The notes under the pieces: generated by a model
The model's database searches: none
What the model was told of the DNA's origin: nothing
What the model saw: only the letters and a program-made list of their open reading frames with translations
NCBI GenBank assembly: GCA_018645325.1
Contig: JABGOU010000030.1
Span: 1-49,133 of the forward strand
Reading direction: 5' to 3'
Length of the DNA: 49,133 nt
DNA from: Desulfobacula sp.
GTDB lineage: Bacteria > Desulfobacterota > Desulfobacteria > Desulfobacterales > Desulfobacteraceae
Shown here: in pieces, positions 25,314 through 33,364 of the stretch
How positions within the stretch are numbered: position 1 is the stretch's first letter
How the letters are laid out: each line of letters begins with the position of its first letter
Made by a program: the position numbers and the translations under genes

Positions 25314-26165
25314 TTAAATTTTAATAGTACAGCCGGCATTGGCAAAAACAAATTTTTTCTTGAACCGGTTGTAACATATTGCAGATGCTTCATTACCTGT
25401 GCAATGGGACACAGCTATAAGATCAAGGCCATATGTTTCAAAGGCAGCCATTGTTTTTTCAATTTGGTCATCCGAGTTTAAAAACCCTATATGTGTACCC
25501 CCGATCACTCCATAAAACTGCCTGTGGCCTGTCATGTTTTCAAAATGTTTCATTACATTTACAATGCCTGAATGTGCACATCCTGTCAGAATCACCGGCC
25601 CCTTGCCCGTCTCAATTAAAAGGGAAGTATCATCAAAAACCAGATCATCAGATAAACCTTTCTTGTGCTTGAGTTTCAGCCTTTTATCATTGGTCTCAAA
25701 ATCTGTAATCCTTGGGACCTGGCCTGAAAAAAAAATCCCGTCTGAAATTTTTATGAAATTTTTTTGTAATATAAGTTCACAATTTGGATCATTCTCAAGG
25801 GTATCCCTTGAAAAAGTGGAGCCAATATAGCTGAATTTTTTGTTTAAATTGTCTTTTTCATGGAAGTATTTAGGGATGAAGATATCTGGATGTGCTATGA
25901 CTCTTGTTTTTTGAGCAAAAGGGAGTAGTTGTGAAAGTCCTCCTGTATGATCATAATGCCCATGGCTGAGAACAATTGTGTCAATTTGATCAAGATCAAT
26001 ACCAAGTGTTTTTGCATTGGGTTTAAGGCCGAGTCCCTGGCCCGTATCCAAAAGGATTTTTTTCCCATTCTGTTCCACAAAAGCTGAAAAGCCGTGCTCT
26101 CCCATGATATTTTTTGTTAAACTGGCTCTGTTCTCGCAAAGTATGGTGATTGTTGTTTTCTCCAT
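25314..26165 (-). CDS. MBL-fold metallo-hydrolase (COG1237-type)
   Basis: A 283-residue metallo-beta-lactamase-fold protein. The motif SHGHYDHTGG is preceded by ILLDTGQG and followed by LTGCAHSGIVN and VIGGTHIGF, with a C-terminal VSHCTGNEA containing the last ligand. This arrangement matches the COG1237 group, whose archaeal members include a ribofuranosylaminobenzene-phosphate synthase-related family; the bacterial function is unknown. I start at the ATG at 26165 (MEKTTITIL); the frame opens four codons earlier at 26177. A LacI-type palindrome lies 38 bp upstream. Confidence 0.87.
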   Translation of the reverse strand: MEKTTITILCENRASLTKNIMGEHGFSAFVEQNGKKILLDTGQGLGLKPNAKTLGIDLDQIDTIVLSHGHYDHTGGLSQLLPFAQKTRVIAHPDIFIPKYFHEKDNLNKKFSYIGSTFSRDTLENDPNCELILQKNFIKISDGIFFSGQVPRITDFETNDKRLKLKHKKGLSDDLVFDDTSLLIETGKGPVILTGCAHSGIVNVMKHFENMTGHRQFYGVIGGTHIGFLNSDDQIEKTMAAFETYGLDLIAVSHCTGNEASAICYNRFKKKFVFANAGCTIKI

Positions 26166-26202
26166 ATAAGATTTCACAGAATATTAACCCTTTCTATTTA
26201 TT

Positions 26203-26216
26203 TGTAACCGGTTACA
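26203..26216. promoter_or_regulatory. Perfect 14-bp palindrome, LacI/GntR-like operator
   Basis: TGTAACCGGTTACA is fully symmetric with a central CG, the form preferred by LacI/GalR-family repressors. It is 38 bp upstream of the metallo-hydrolase start, where a repressor would block transcription. No LacI-family gene is in the window. Confidence 0.55.
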
Positions 26217-26617
26217 GATTGTATTATCGATCCATATATCCATGTATCTTTGTTCTCGAATCCACCTTCATCCATAATCTGTGCAGCAAGATAGTAAAAT
26301 ATCTTAGGATTGTTTTCAAGTATTATCCAACAGGTCAAAGGATTCCTGCCCGAAATAATAGAAATAGCCAAATTTGGGTAATCGTAACGATACCGGCACA
26401 AATTAGAACAATTTTCCAATAAAAATTAAAGCAAAGTTAATGCAAATATTTATAACTTTTGCCCGGTCGAAATTTAAAAGATATCCATTAAATTTGATGA
26501 AAGTTTTTCTCCAATTATGTAGCGTTTTTTTTTGTTGCGTGTTTTACCCGCCTGATCCCGCAGACCCCGCACGCTTTTAATATAGACTTATCATAGATCT
26601 GAGGAGGTATCAGGTCT
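26217..26617. other. Gene-free, AT-rich stretch
   Basis: Open frames on both strands here have no family features and low coding character. Apart from the ribosome-binding site GGAGG at 26601-26605 for the following small gene, I see no feature. It marks the start of the accessory, gene-poor block that runs to about 29.7 kb. Confidence 0.4.
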
Positions 26618-26890
26618 ATGAAAAAGAAAATACGCAGACGCAGGTGCAAGAATTGTGATGATTTATTCAAGCCGGATTCCCGCAATCTAAAAAGACAAAA
26701 GTTTTGTAGAAAACCAGAATGTAAAACAGGCGACATGAGATCAATAAAAAATAATTTTATCAAATTTTTCTCCAAAAATTATCTTAATTTTTCCTTGCAC
26801 GATCATAAGACAGGCGATATAAACCCCATAGTAAGAATAGATGTTTTGGCAGATTCCCAGCGGCACTATTCAACAACATTTTATCAATAA
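26618..26890 (+). CDS. Zinc-ribbon protein, probably truncated and rearranged
   Basis: Residues 1-35 form a clean zinc-ribbon start: basic KKKIRRRRC, then CKNC (10-13), the LFKPDSRN block, and FCRKPEC (Cys 30 and 35). This resembles the N-terminus of small proteins that accompany transposases in proteobacteria. The family normally continues with a Lys/Ser/Gln-rich SQRRW stretch. Here unrelated sequence (TGDMRSIKNNF...) intervenes and only a possible echo (ADSQRHY) appears near residue 80. ACAGGCGA(C/T)AT occurs at both edges of the unrelated part (about 26728 and 26810), suggesting an internal rearrangement. It is probably non-functional. Confidence 0.5.
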   Translation: MKKKIRRRRCKNCDDLFKPDSRNLKRQKFCRKPECKTGDMRSIKNNFIKFFSKNYLNFSLHDHKTGDINPIVRIDVLADSQRHYSTTFYQ

Positions 26891-27021
26891 TCCCGTTTGC
26901 CAAAACAACCAGTTCAAAAAGTATGAAGAATTGATCAAATTTTATAATTGTGGTCCCCTTTTGTGCGGGACTACTGATAAAACGCTTTTAGTTCGAAAAA
27001 TAAAGAGAGGAATAGACTACC

Positions 27022-27621
27022 ATGTCAAAAATAATGAAAAGTATTATTAATTCCACTATTATATTCTGCTTACTATTCGGCACCTCCTTAACAATCTGTG
27101 CAGCCCCTATACAGTTCGATTTTGAATTTATGGATTCTGGAGGGGGATCGATTGGCTCTGGTTTTTTAATTTTCGAAGATATCTCTCCAGTTCAAACCGA
27201 AATGTTTATTAACCTATCAGTATTTTCTTGGGAATTTGATATTCCATCGCTGGGAATCTTGGTGTCATCTGCTAACGGCGATATCCCGGGTGTTGACCAT
27301 CCATGGAATGAGGGGATAGTTTTGTCAGGGGATGTTGGAAGCCGAACGTTGCAGTTTACTGATGCAAACTCAACTTACATTGCAATGGGGAGGAGCGATT
27401 ATTCAACGATTATAGTTTTTGAGGAGTTCTCCAACAATGTATATGGATATCAACAAGGGGATGCCGCCTTGGGCGGAGGTTCATTCTCTGCAGTGGAAGT
27501 AACCGTGCCAATACCATCTACTGTGTTTCTTTTTGGAATTGGTTTAGCTGGATTAGCGGTTTTTCAAATAAGAAGCAAAAAAGATATTTTTACAAAATTT
27601 TTCAAGAAAAGACTGTGTTGA
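27022..27621 (+). CDS. Secreted PEP-CTERM-type sorting-signal protein
   Basis: A 199-residue exported protein. A signal peptide (SIINSTIIFCLLFGTSLTICAA, cleavage near residue 28) is followed by a beta-rich, glycine/serine-rich body with few charges, and a C-terminal tripartite tail: VPIPS motif (about 172-176), a hydrophobic helix (TVFLFGIGLAGLAVF) and a basic end (RSKKD...KKR). This is the PEP-CTERM pattern, processed by exosortase in bacteria that make exopolysaccharide. The proline-isoleucine variant is akin to the VPLPG/VPxPS forms common in sulfate reducers. No exosortase is in the window. GAGGAA precedes the ATG. Confidence 0.8.
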   Translation: MSKIMKSIINSTIIFCLLFGTSLTICAAPIQFDFEFMDSGGGSIGSGFLIFEDISPVQTEMFINLSVFSWEFDIPSLGILVSSANGDIPGVDHPWNEGIVLSGDVGSRTLQFTDANSTYIAMGRSDYSTIIVFEEFSNNVYGYQQGDAALGGGSFSAVEVTVPIPSTVFLFGIGLAGLAVFQIRSKKDIFTKFFKKRLC

Positions 27622-27689
27622 CAATATGTTAAATACTTTGAAAAACTATATGTAAAAGAAATAATAGAAGATTTATTTTCTAGTCTAAA

Positions 27690-28262
27690 ATGACAGCATC
27701 AAATTACAAAAATAGAAAAACACAGTGGTCGAGAGAAGCCGAAAAACTTGATACTTTGGTGAGAAGCATATCAATACCTTTTCAAGATGGATTCGTCTGG
27801 TTATCCAAAGAAGAAGGAATGGCGAAGGACAGAGTATTCAGGCGGACTAAGACACCAAAATTTATGTTTGAGTATCCTATTGGGAGCAAAAAGCAAAGTG
27901 TCACTTCTCCGGGACAAATAATGAGGATGAATATACCGAAACGGGTCGACTTTGCAGCGAATGTGATAACCAAACCAGAAAAGCGCGAATTAAGGGATTT
28001 TGGACCTATTTATTATGCTGAAATTCTCAGGCAGGTAGGTTCCGATGTCAGGGTTGTTGGCAACAAGGAAATAGTGTTAAAGTGTGGCACGAATGCCTAC
28101 AGGACTGATATAAAATGGGTGTACCAGGATTATTATCAGGTAAGCTCTGTGGTAGTGTCTTCGTACAAAAACGACCAGTGTGTCTATTTGGTTGTCCATC
28201 CATCCAGCCTGGCGAACCACGAAAATTTTGAGAGAATTGTCGAAAGTCTGACATTTGAATAA
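27690..28262 (+). CDS. Hypothetical protein, possibly an N-terminally truncated exported protein
   Basis: A 190-residue protein of unknown function. The centre and C-terminus look like a compact alpha/beta domain: FMFEYPIGSKKQS, MRMNIPKRVDFAANVI, GPIYYAEILRQVGSDVRVVGNKEIVL, AYRTDIKWVYQDYYQVSSVVVSSYKNDQCVYLVVHP, IVESLTF. There is no signal peptide, and an in-frame TAG lies three codons before the ATG. No ribosome-binding site is visible, so an original N-terminus may have been lost. It follows the PEP-CTERM gene by 68 bp. Confidence 0.6.
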   Translation: MTASNYKNRKTQWSREAEKLDTLVRSISIPFQDGFVWLSKEEGMAKDRVFRRTKTPKFMFEYPIGSKKQSVTSPGQIMRMNIPKRVDFAANVITKPEKRELRDFGPIYYAEILRQVGSDVRVVGNKEIVLKCGTNAYRTDIKWVYQDYYQVSSVVVSSYKNDQCVYLVVHPSSLANHENFERIVESLTFE

Positions 28263-28956
28263 GTTAAACAGAATGGTTGTGGGTTCCACGATATTTAAAT
28301 TAAATGGGATGCGTATTCAACCATTATCCTAAGCAAAAATTTCATTTGGGAAAAATTTGTTAACGATACCAGTTGTATTCTCAACATTTTTTGAACAGGA
28401 AAAAATACGATTATCAGTAAAGTTTTGAGGAAATGCCGACCCATGACTATGTCTATTTATATAGGGTTTCGGCGGAAAATAAACAGCGGTCACTGGCATT
28501 TTAAAGACTCAGCCCAGACAGAATTTTGAAACCCCAATATATGGTATATGAATATTTTGCAGTTTGAAATTTTGATTCCACTGAGCATCAACCGCTGTTG
28601 CAAGCCAATCTTGCCATGTAATTTTTATAGTATAACAAAAACATTTTAGCCGAACTTGAGAATTATTTCCCTTAAGTTGAAACAAAAATCAAGTTGGTCC
28701 AATATACGTTATTTCAATCTTTTGAAATTTGGGTTTATGTTATCCCATATATTTTAATTAAAATCTGAAGTTGAAAAATTTGCCTTTACCATATGTGGTA
28801 TTTTCGGTAATATTCAAAAAGCCCGGATTGGTGAAAGAAACGCTCGGTAAGTTGGGGGATTTGACTCCTGCGCGATTATAGGTCTGCAGTCAATTTTTAT
28901 ATTACCAAGTTAAATGGTCGGATAGATCCCCGGATTGGATTGATAATGTATAATGA
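28263..28956. other. 694-bp gap without a supportable gene
   Basis: All six frames are short or broken. A 9-bp inverted repeat AACAGCGGT (28482-28490) / ACCGCTGTT (28591-28599) spans 118 bp. The 14-mer AAATCAAGTTGGTC occurs at about 28686 and again near 29498. These could be edges of lost mobile DNA, but I cannot identify any family. Confidence 0.4.
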
Positions 28957-29295
28957 TTAAATCTCTCTACTACCTTTTCGAGAAATAATAGCTGCGTTCC
29001 TATTGTATCCACCTGAGCTAAAACCAAGAAGAATTTTAATTTTGGTATCATTTTGGCCCATACGGTCTTTAAGCAAAAGCCATCTGAAAAACACAGACCA
29101 TGAAAGGCAGGTTATGAGTCCTAAAACGATATAAAAAATTAATGCAAAACTAATTTCGTTTAAAAAAAAGGCCGTTATTGTAAGAAATATAGAAAAGCCT
29201 GTAGCAGCTATAATGGGATTTTTCCGACCTAATAATGCTGAAAGAAAAAAAGTAAAAGAATTAAATTCAAAGAAAATATATCCTTTAAAAAATCC
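28957..29295 (-). pseudogene. Membrane-protein remnant without a start codon
   Basis: A 112-codon open frame with convincing protein character: a short amphipathic lead (KGYIFFEFNSFTFF), two hydrophobic helices (IIAATGFSIFLTITAFFLN and ALIFYIVLGLITCLSWSVFF), then a basic turn (RWLLLKDRMGQ) and a polar tail ending SRKGSREI. Two helices with the final WxxFFRWL turn resemble the C-terminal end of a transporter. In the minus-strand direction the frame is closed by a TAA (29298-29296), and no ATG, GTG or TTG follows near the beginning. The 5' part appears to be missing. Confidence 0.45.
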
Positions 29296-29362
29296 TTAGA
29301 AGAAAATCACGCTACAAAAAAAAGACGCAACATAATTAGAGATAATCATTTTACATCAAATA

Positions 29363-29608
29363 ATGCAAGAAGAAAAATTATACATCATTAAGTTGAACGA
29401 TGGTGCATTTAAATTAGGTATATTTAGTGATATTTTAAAAGATCAATCTCAATATAGCAAATTTATTTTGAGATTTTATTTTCAGGGTTTGAACCAAAAT
29501 CAAGTTGGTCTCCAACTTGACGTAATAAAATCAGGTCATGCGTCAAAAAAGATCGCTATTCCAATGGTCGTTTCAATGGATTCTAAGGCTGATAGATCTT
29601 TGCCATAA
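29363..29608 (+). CDS. Doubtful 81-residue open frame
   Basis: The frame begins MQEEKLYIIKLNDGAFKLGIF and stays open for 81 codons with plausible composition in its first half. There is no clear ribosome-binding site and no known motif. An 8-bp perfect hairpin (CAAGTTGG / CCAACTTG, 29501-29519) lies inside it. Listed because the surrounding 400 bp hold nothing else; it may be a chance frame. Confidence 0.22.
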   Translation: MQEEKLYIIKLNDGAFKLGIFSDILKDQSQYSKFILRFYFQGLNQNQVGLQLDVIKSGHASKKIAIPMVVSMDSKADRSLP

Positions 29609-29704
29609 AATTTTCTTTAAAGCACTCATTTGATCATTCTAATGTGCTTATGAATATTCAAGCTTCATCAAAGATATCATTTGAATAATAAAAGTATAGG
29701 TGCA

Positions 29705-30826
29705 TTACCATGGTAGATTTTTATTGATCTTGCATTCCATGGGAGAGCCCTTCCCAATAGTGGTAAGGCATTTTAGACATTCATCGCAGGCAATAATCTC
29801 ACTATCTTTTCCATTGAGCATTTTTTTTGCCGACAGAGGATCGCATATCATCTGCCTTCCAATAGCAACCATTTCAATTTGTTCATTTTCCACAGCCTTA
29901 ACTGCTGCATCACCCTTACCAAATTTCCCCACAACGATCGCAGGACGACCGGTTTCTTTTCTAAACGCAGCAGTAAAATCAATATTTGCCCCCGAGGGTT
30001 TGTCTTTGGCTAAAGTGGAAGACCCCACAAGATATTCTTTATCCTGGATTTTTTTCCACCCTCCATGGGCAATCAGGCTTACATCAAAAACATCCACTCC
30101 TTCTTTGGCCAGTAATTTACCAATGGCAAGACTATCCTCAAGGGTTTGCCCCCCGTCAATTTTTTCTTCTGCGTTAATCCTGAAAAAAATTGGATATTTC
30201 GGTCCCAGGCTTTTGCGTACTTTTTTAACTATCTCTATAGCCAGAGTTGCCCTGCCTTTTGCATCACCCCCATAGTTGTCATCCCTTTTATTGGTCAAAG
30301 GAGATAAAAATTGACTAAGCAAATACAGATGGGCACCGTGAATTTCAACTCCGTTAAAGCCTGCTTTGTAAGCTCTGACTGCTGCCCTTGAAAAATCATT
30401 TATCAATTGGTTGATATCTTTGGTATTCATAATTATTGGCTCAACATCCGGACGGAATGCCATACCGGAAGGAGAAAGCCCCTGACGTTCATTTTCACGC
30501 GGATCGCATCTGGGCCCGGCATGGTTTAATTGGACCACTGCCTTAGCTCCTTGTTCCTGTATGGTTTTTACAAGCCTGGTCATACCCGGAATATGGGAAT
30601 CATCCCAAAATCCAAGGCTGTTGGGGACAATACACCCGCCTGGGTGAACAGATGTTGCTTCCACAATTGTAAGCCCAATATCCTTTGACCGTTCTCTGTA
30701 AAAATGAAGTATATTTTGGGTAACAAAACCTTTTGGCGATCCATAGTTTGTTGTAATCGGTGGCAGAACAAGCCTGTTCCTAAGTTTCATTTGTTTTATA
30801 GTCACTTTATTATTTAGCAAGGTCAT
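29705..30826 (-). CDS. NADH:flavin oxidoreductase, old-yellow-enzyme family
   Basis: A 373-residue FMN-binding TIM barrel. The barrel blocks are LRNRLVLPPITTNYGSPKG, QLNHAGPRCDPR, FSRAAVRAYKAGFNGVEIHGAHLYLLSQFLSPLTNKR with the usual substrate His/His(Asn) region, and ERQMICDP-like VAIGRQMICDP. A short tail with CDECLKCLTTIGKG...MECKIN could ligate an Fe-S cluster, as in the larger FadH-type proteins, but the C-terminal FAD/NAD module is absent. It is last gene of a minus-strand operon after the dehydrogenase (28 bp gap) with a strong GGAGG. Confidence 0.88.
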   Translation of the reverse strand: MTLLNNKVTIKQMKLRNRLVLPPITTNYGSPKGFVTQNILHFYRERSKDIGLTIVEATSVHPGGCIVPNSLGFWDDSHIPGMTRLVKTIQEQGAKAVVQLNHAGPRCDPRENERQGLSPSGMAFRPDVEPIIMNTKDINQLINDFSRAAVRAYKAGFNGVEIHGAHLYLLSQFLSPLTNKRDDNYGGDAKGRATLAIEIVKKVRKSLGPKYPIFFRINAEEKIDGGQTLEDSLAIGKLLAKEGVDVFDVSLIAHGGWKKIQDKEYLVGSSTLAKDKPSGANIDFTAAFRKETGRPAIVVGKFGKGDAAVKAVENEQIEMVAIGRQMICDPLSAKKMLNGKDSEIIACDECLKCLTTIGKGSPMECKINKNLPW

Positions 30827-30854
30827 TTGTTTTTTCCTCCCTGTACTTTTAATC

Positions 30855-31997
30855 TTAATCGTCCACAGACGGCGGAATCAGGACGAAGTTGCCAACATGT
30901 TTTTTTTCAAGGAACTCTTTTTGCGCATCTGCAATTTGTTCCAGCGGAAAGATCTTAGCTACAAGGGGCTGCAATTCTCCGCGCTCAATGTAAGAAATAA
31001 GATTTGGAAAAACAGGCTCATCCCATGAAGTACAGCCTATCAGTTTCAGATCCTTTAGATAAAAGGTGCGCATGTCAAGTGTCACTAAAGGTCCTCCAAT
31101 GGCCCCGGATGATACATATCTTCCCCCTGGTTTCAATACCTTGAGCAGGCTTTCAAAAGCCGGCCCTGCAACATTGTCAACAATGACATCCACAGAGTTC
31201 TCGCCGAGACGGGAAACTAAATCCTCACACCGATCAATAACATTATCCGCCCCAATGGAGAGAACCTGTTCCATCTTTTTTTTGGCCGCTATTGCCGTTA
31301 CGCTGGCACCCCTTCGTTTCACCAGCTGCATGACAGCTGATCCGACACCGCCGGATGCTCCGGTGACCAGTACAGTCTCGTTCTTACACACTTTACTGCG
31401 ATGAACCATGTTTTCAGCAGTTCCATATGCACAAGGGATCGTTGCAAGCTCAGCATCGCTCCAATCACAATCAACCGGGAACAACTCCCGGGCTGAAACT
31501 TTGACAAACTGGGCAAATGCCCCGTCAAAATCAGAACCCATCCAGATATTGTCAATTGCGTCAAAACCTGATTTTCGAATGCAAGCCCTTACAAGAACCC
31601 GGGATCCAATGGTGCTTTGATCTCCATCCGGGGCAACTGCAGCAATACGGCCGCAGCAATCTGTGCCTTGAATGAATGGGAATGGTGTGGCCTCATTCCA
31701 GCCTCCGTCTTGTTTTTCTGTTGCGTGATCTTCCTCGGCAACTGCTGCATCCTCTGTCCCTGTTGTAACCAAAGAAGAATACCAGCCGATTCGGGTATTT
31801 ATTTCTGTATTGTTGACCCCGGCGGCAAGTACCCGTAGCAAAACCTCGCCCGGCCCAAGCTTTGGAAGCCTTACTATGCGGCATTGGAGTTTGTCATATC
31901 CACCATTGCCGGCCGTGACTACAGCTTTCATGGTTTTACTTGTGTCCTTGGGATCAAATCGGTCTTGTTTTGGATACTTATCCCACCTGGTTTTCAT
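30855..31997 (-). CDS. Medium-chain (zinc-type/quinone-oxidoreductase-like) dehydrogenase
   Basis: A 380-residue MDR-superfamily protein. The GroES-like domain (MKAVVTAGNGGYDKLQCR, GPGEVLLRVLAAGVNNTEINTRIG, FIQGTDCCGRI) is followed by a Rossmann domain with VLVTGASGGVGSAVMQLVKRRGA. The lead of 22 residues before MKAVV is unusual. Catalytic zinc ligands are not clear (N instead of C in the NNTE position), which suggests the quinone-oxidoreductase/enoyl-reductase subgroup. It lies between the nucleoside transporter (24 bp) and the OYE gene (28 bp), presumably one transcript; AAGGA precedes the ATG. Confidence 0.88.
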   Translation of the reverse strand: MKTRWDKYPKQDRFDPKDTSKTMKAVVTAGNGGYDKLQCRIVRLPKLGPGEVLLRVLAAGVNNTEINTRIGWYSSLVTTGTEDAAVAEEDHATEKQDGGWNEATPFPFIQGTDCCGRIAAVAPDGDQSTIGSRVLVRACIRKSGFDAIDNIWMGSDFDGAFAQFVKVSARELFPVDCDWSDAELATIPCAYGTAENMVHRSKVCKNETVLVTGASGGVGSAVMQLVKRRGASVTAIAAKKKMEQVLSIGADNVIDRCEDLVSRLGENSVDVIVDNVAGPAFESLLKVLKPGGRYVSSGAIGGPLVTLDMRTFYLKDLKLIGCTSWDEPVFPNLISYIERGELQPLVAKIFPLEQIADAQKEFLEKKHVGNFVLIPPSVDD

Positions 31998-32021
31998 GCT
32001 GAATTTTCCTTGTTTTTGATT

Positions 32022-33326
32022 TTATCCAAATAGAATACTTGTTTTTGTAAAAAATGTTCCGGCAATACAGGCTGTCATCAAACAGGCAAGAGTAGCTGCA
32101 ATCAAGGCTTTAAATGCAACCCTTGAAACGGCTCCGGTCCGTTCTGGTGCAAGGGCTGTGATTCCTCCTACAAAAATAGCCATAGATGCTACATGGGCAA
32201 AACCGCATAGTGCATAGGAAGCAACAACAGCAGATCTGGGATACATCAAAGTTTTGTCAGCTATAGCGGCTGCCAGGTCCTGGTACGAAGCCACTTCAGT
32301 CAGAATAATACGCTCGCCGATTATCTGGGATATAATTTTGGCATCTTCTATGGGAATACCGATAATAAGTGTAAACGGATAAAATATATATCCCAGTAGT
32401 CCTTTTAAAGACCAGTCTATATTGATTTGCATCAAGATATTGAATTTGGATCCCACATTGCCTATGACCAGGTCAGTCAGTGCAACAAGACCCAGGACGG
32501 CTATTAAAAGGGCAACAATGCTGAAAACTACCTTGAGTCCTGATGTCGCTCCATTGATAATGGCTTCGAACAGGCTTGCATCCTTTTCATAGTGGCTTTC
32601 AACAACTTTTCCCATGGTCTCGGGAATCCCTGTTTCCGGGAAAAGTATTTTAGACATGACCAGGGCGGCAGGAGCTGATAGAAATGATGCTGATATCAGA
32701 TGGCCTGCAATGGATGGGAACTGTGAATAGAGAGTAAATACATACAGGGCTAAAACATTTGAGGCTACTGTGGCCATGCCGGCTGTTAAAATTGTACAGA
32801 GCTCGGACCGGGTCATCTTCTGGATGTAAGGTTTAATTGTAAAAGCCGACTCCACACCCACAAATATATTACTGGCTGCGCACAATGCTTCTGCACCGGA
32901 TATCTTCATGAGTCTTGTGAACAGTTTTGCAAACAGGCCAATGATAAAAGGCAGTATATTATAATAGTAGAGGATGGCCACCAGTGCAGAGAAAAAAATG
33001 ATGGTGGGAAAAGCCTGGAAAGCCAGTATAAATCCCAAAGAGCCCTCATCTCCTGGTGGTACTGCAAGGGTTCCAAAAACAAATCTTGCGCCGTCAGAAG
33101 CAGTGGACAATACAATGACCGCAATATCATTTATTGACTGAAAAAGTTTTATCCCTGCAGGAACAATAAATATAAAAAGAGCAAACAGGATTTGCAGACC
33201 GATGCCCCAGCAGATCAGATGCCAGTTTATGATTTCTTTGTTACCAAAGAAAAAACGTGATATGAGCCATGCAATGATCAGCAGGATAAATATGCCGGAA
33301 AAACTGATAAAATTATAAAGCTGCAT
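32022..33326 (-). CDS. Concentrative nucleoside transporter (CNT/NupC family)
   Basis: A 434-residue polytopic inner-membrane importer using an ion gradient. The family hallmarks are the hairpin and helix block SALVAILYYYNILPFIIGLFAKLFTRLM, then GAEALCAASNIFVGVESAFTIKPYI, TAGMATVASNVLALYV and, near the end, YALCGFAHVASMAIFVGGITALAPER. The substrate is likely a nucleoside, although the operon with two oxidoreductases is not a usual nucleoside-catabolic context. AAAGGA lies upstream of the ATG. The helicase-associated gene ends 38 bp before it, so it may be read from that transcript. Confidence 0.9.
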   Translation of the reverse strand: MQLYNFISFSGIFILLIIAWLISRFFFGNKEIINWHLICWGIGLQILFALFIFIVPAGIKLFQSINDIAVIVLSTASDGARFVFGTLAVPPGDEGSLGFILAFQAFPTIIFFSALVAILYYYNILPFIIGLFAKLFTRLMKISGAEALCAASNIFVGVESAFTIKPYIQKMTRSELCTILTAGMATVASNVLALYVFTLYSQFPSIAGHLISASFLSAPAALVMSKILFPETGIPETMGKVVESHYEKDASLFEAIINGATSGLKVVFSIVALLIAVLGLVALTDLVIGNVGSKFNILMQINIDWSLKGLLGYIFYPFTLIIGIPIEDAKIISQIIGERIILTEVASYQDLAAAIADKTLMYPRSAVVASYALCGFAHVASMAIFVGGITALAPERTGAVSRVAFKALIAATLACLMTACIAGTFFTKTSILFG

Positions 33327-33364
33327 GTTTTTTCCTTTGAAGTTTGTTTATACTCTCAATATGT

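Noticed and set aside
26150-26422. Open frames on both strands upstream of the metallo-hydrolase
   Set aside because: They overlap each other and the presumed promoter and operator, and show no family features.
26841-27050. A 69-codon plus-strand frame between the zinc-ribbon and PEP-CTERM genes
   Set aside because: It overlaps both neighbours, has no ribosome-binding site and cannot be joined to the zinc-ribbon frame in a way that restores a known family.
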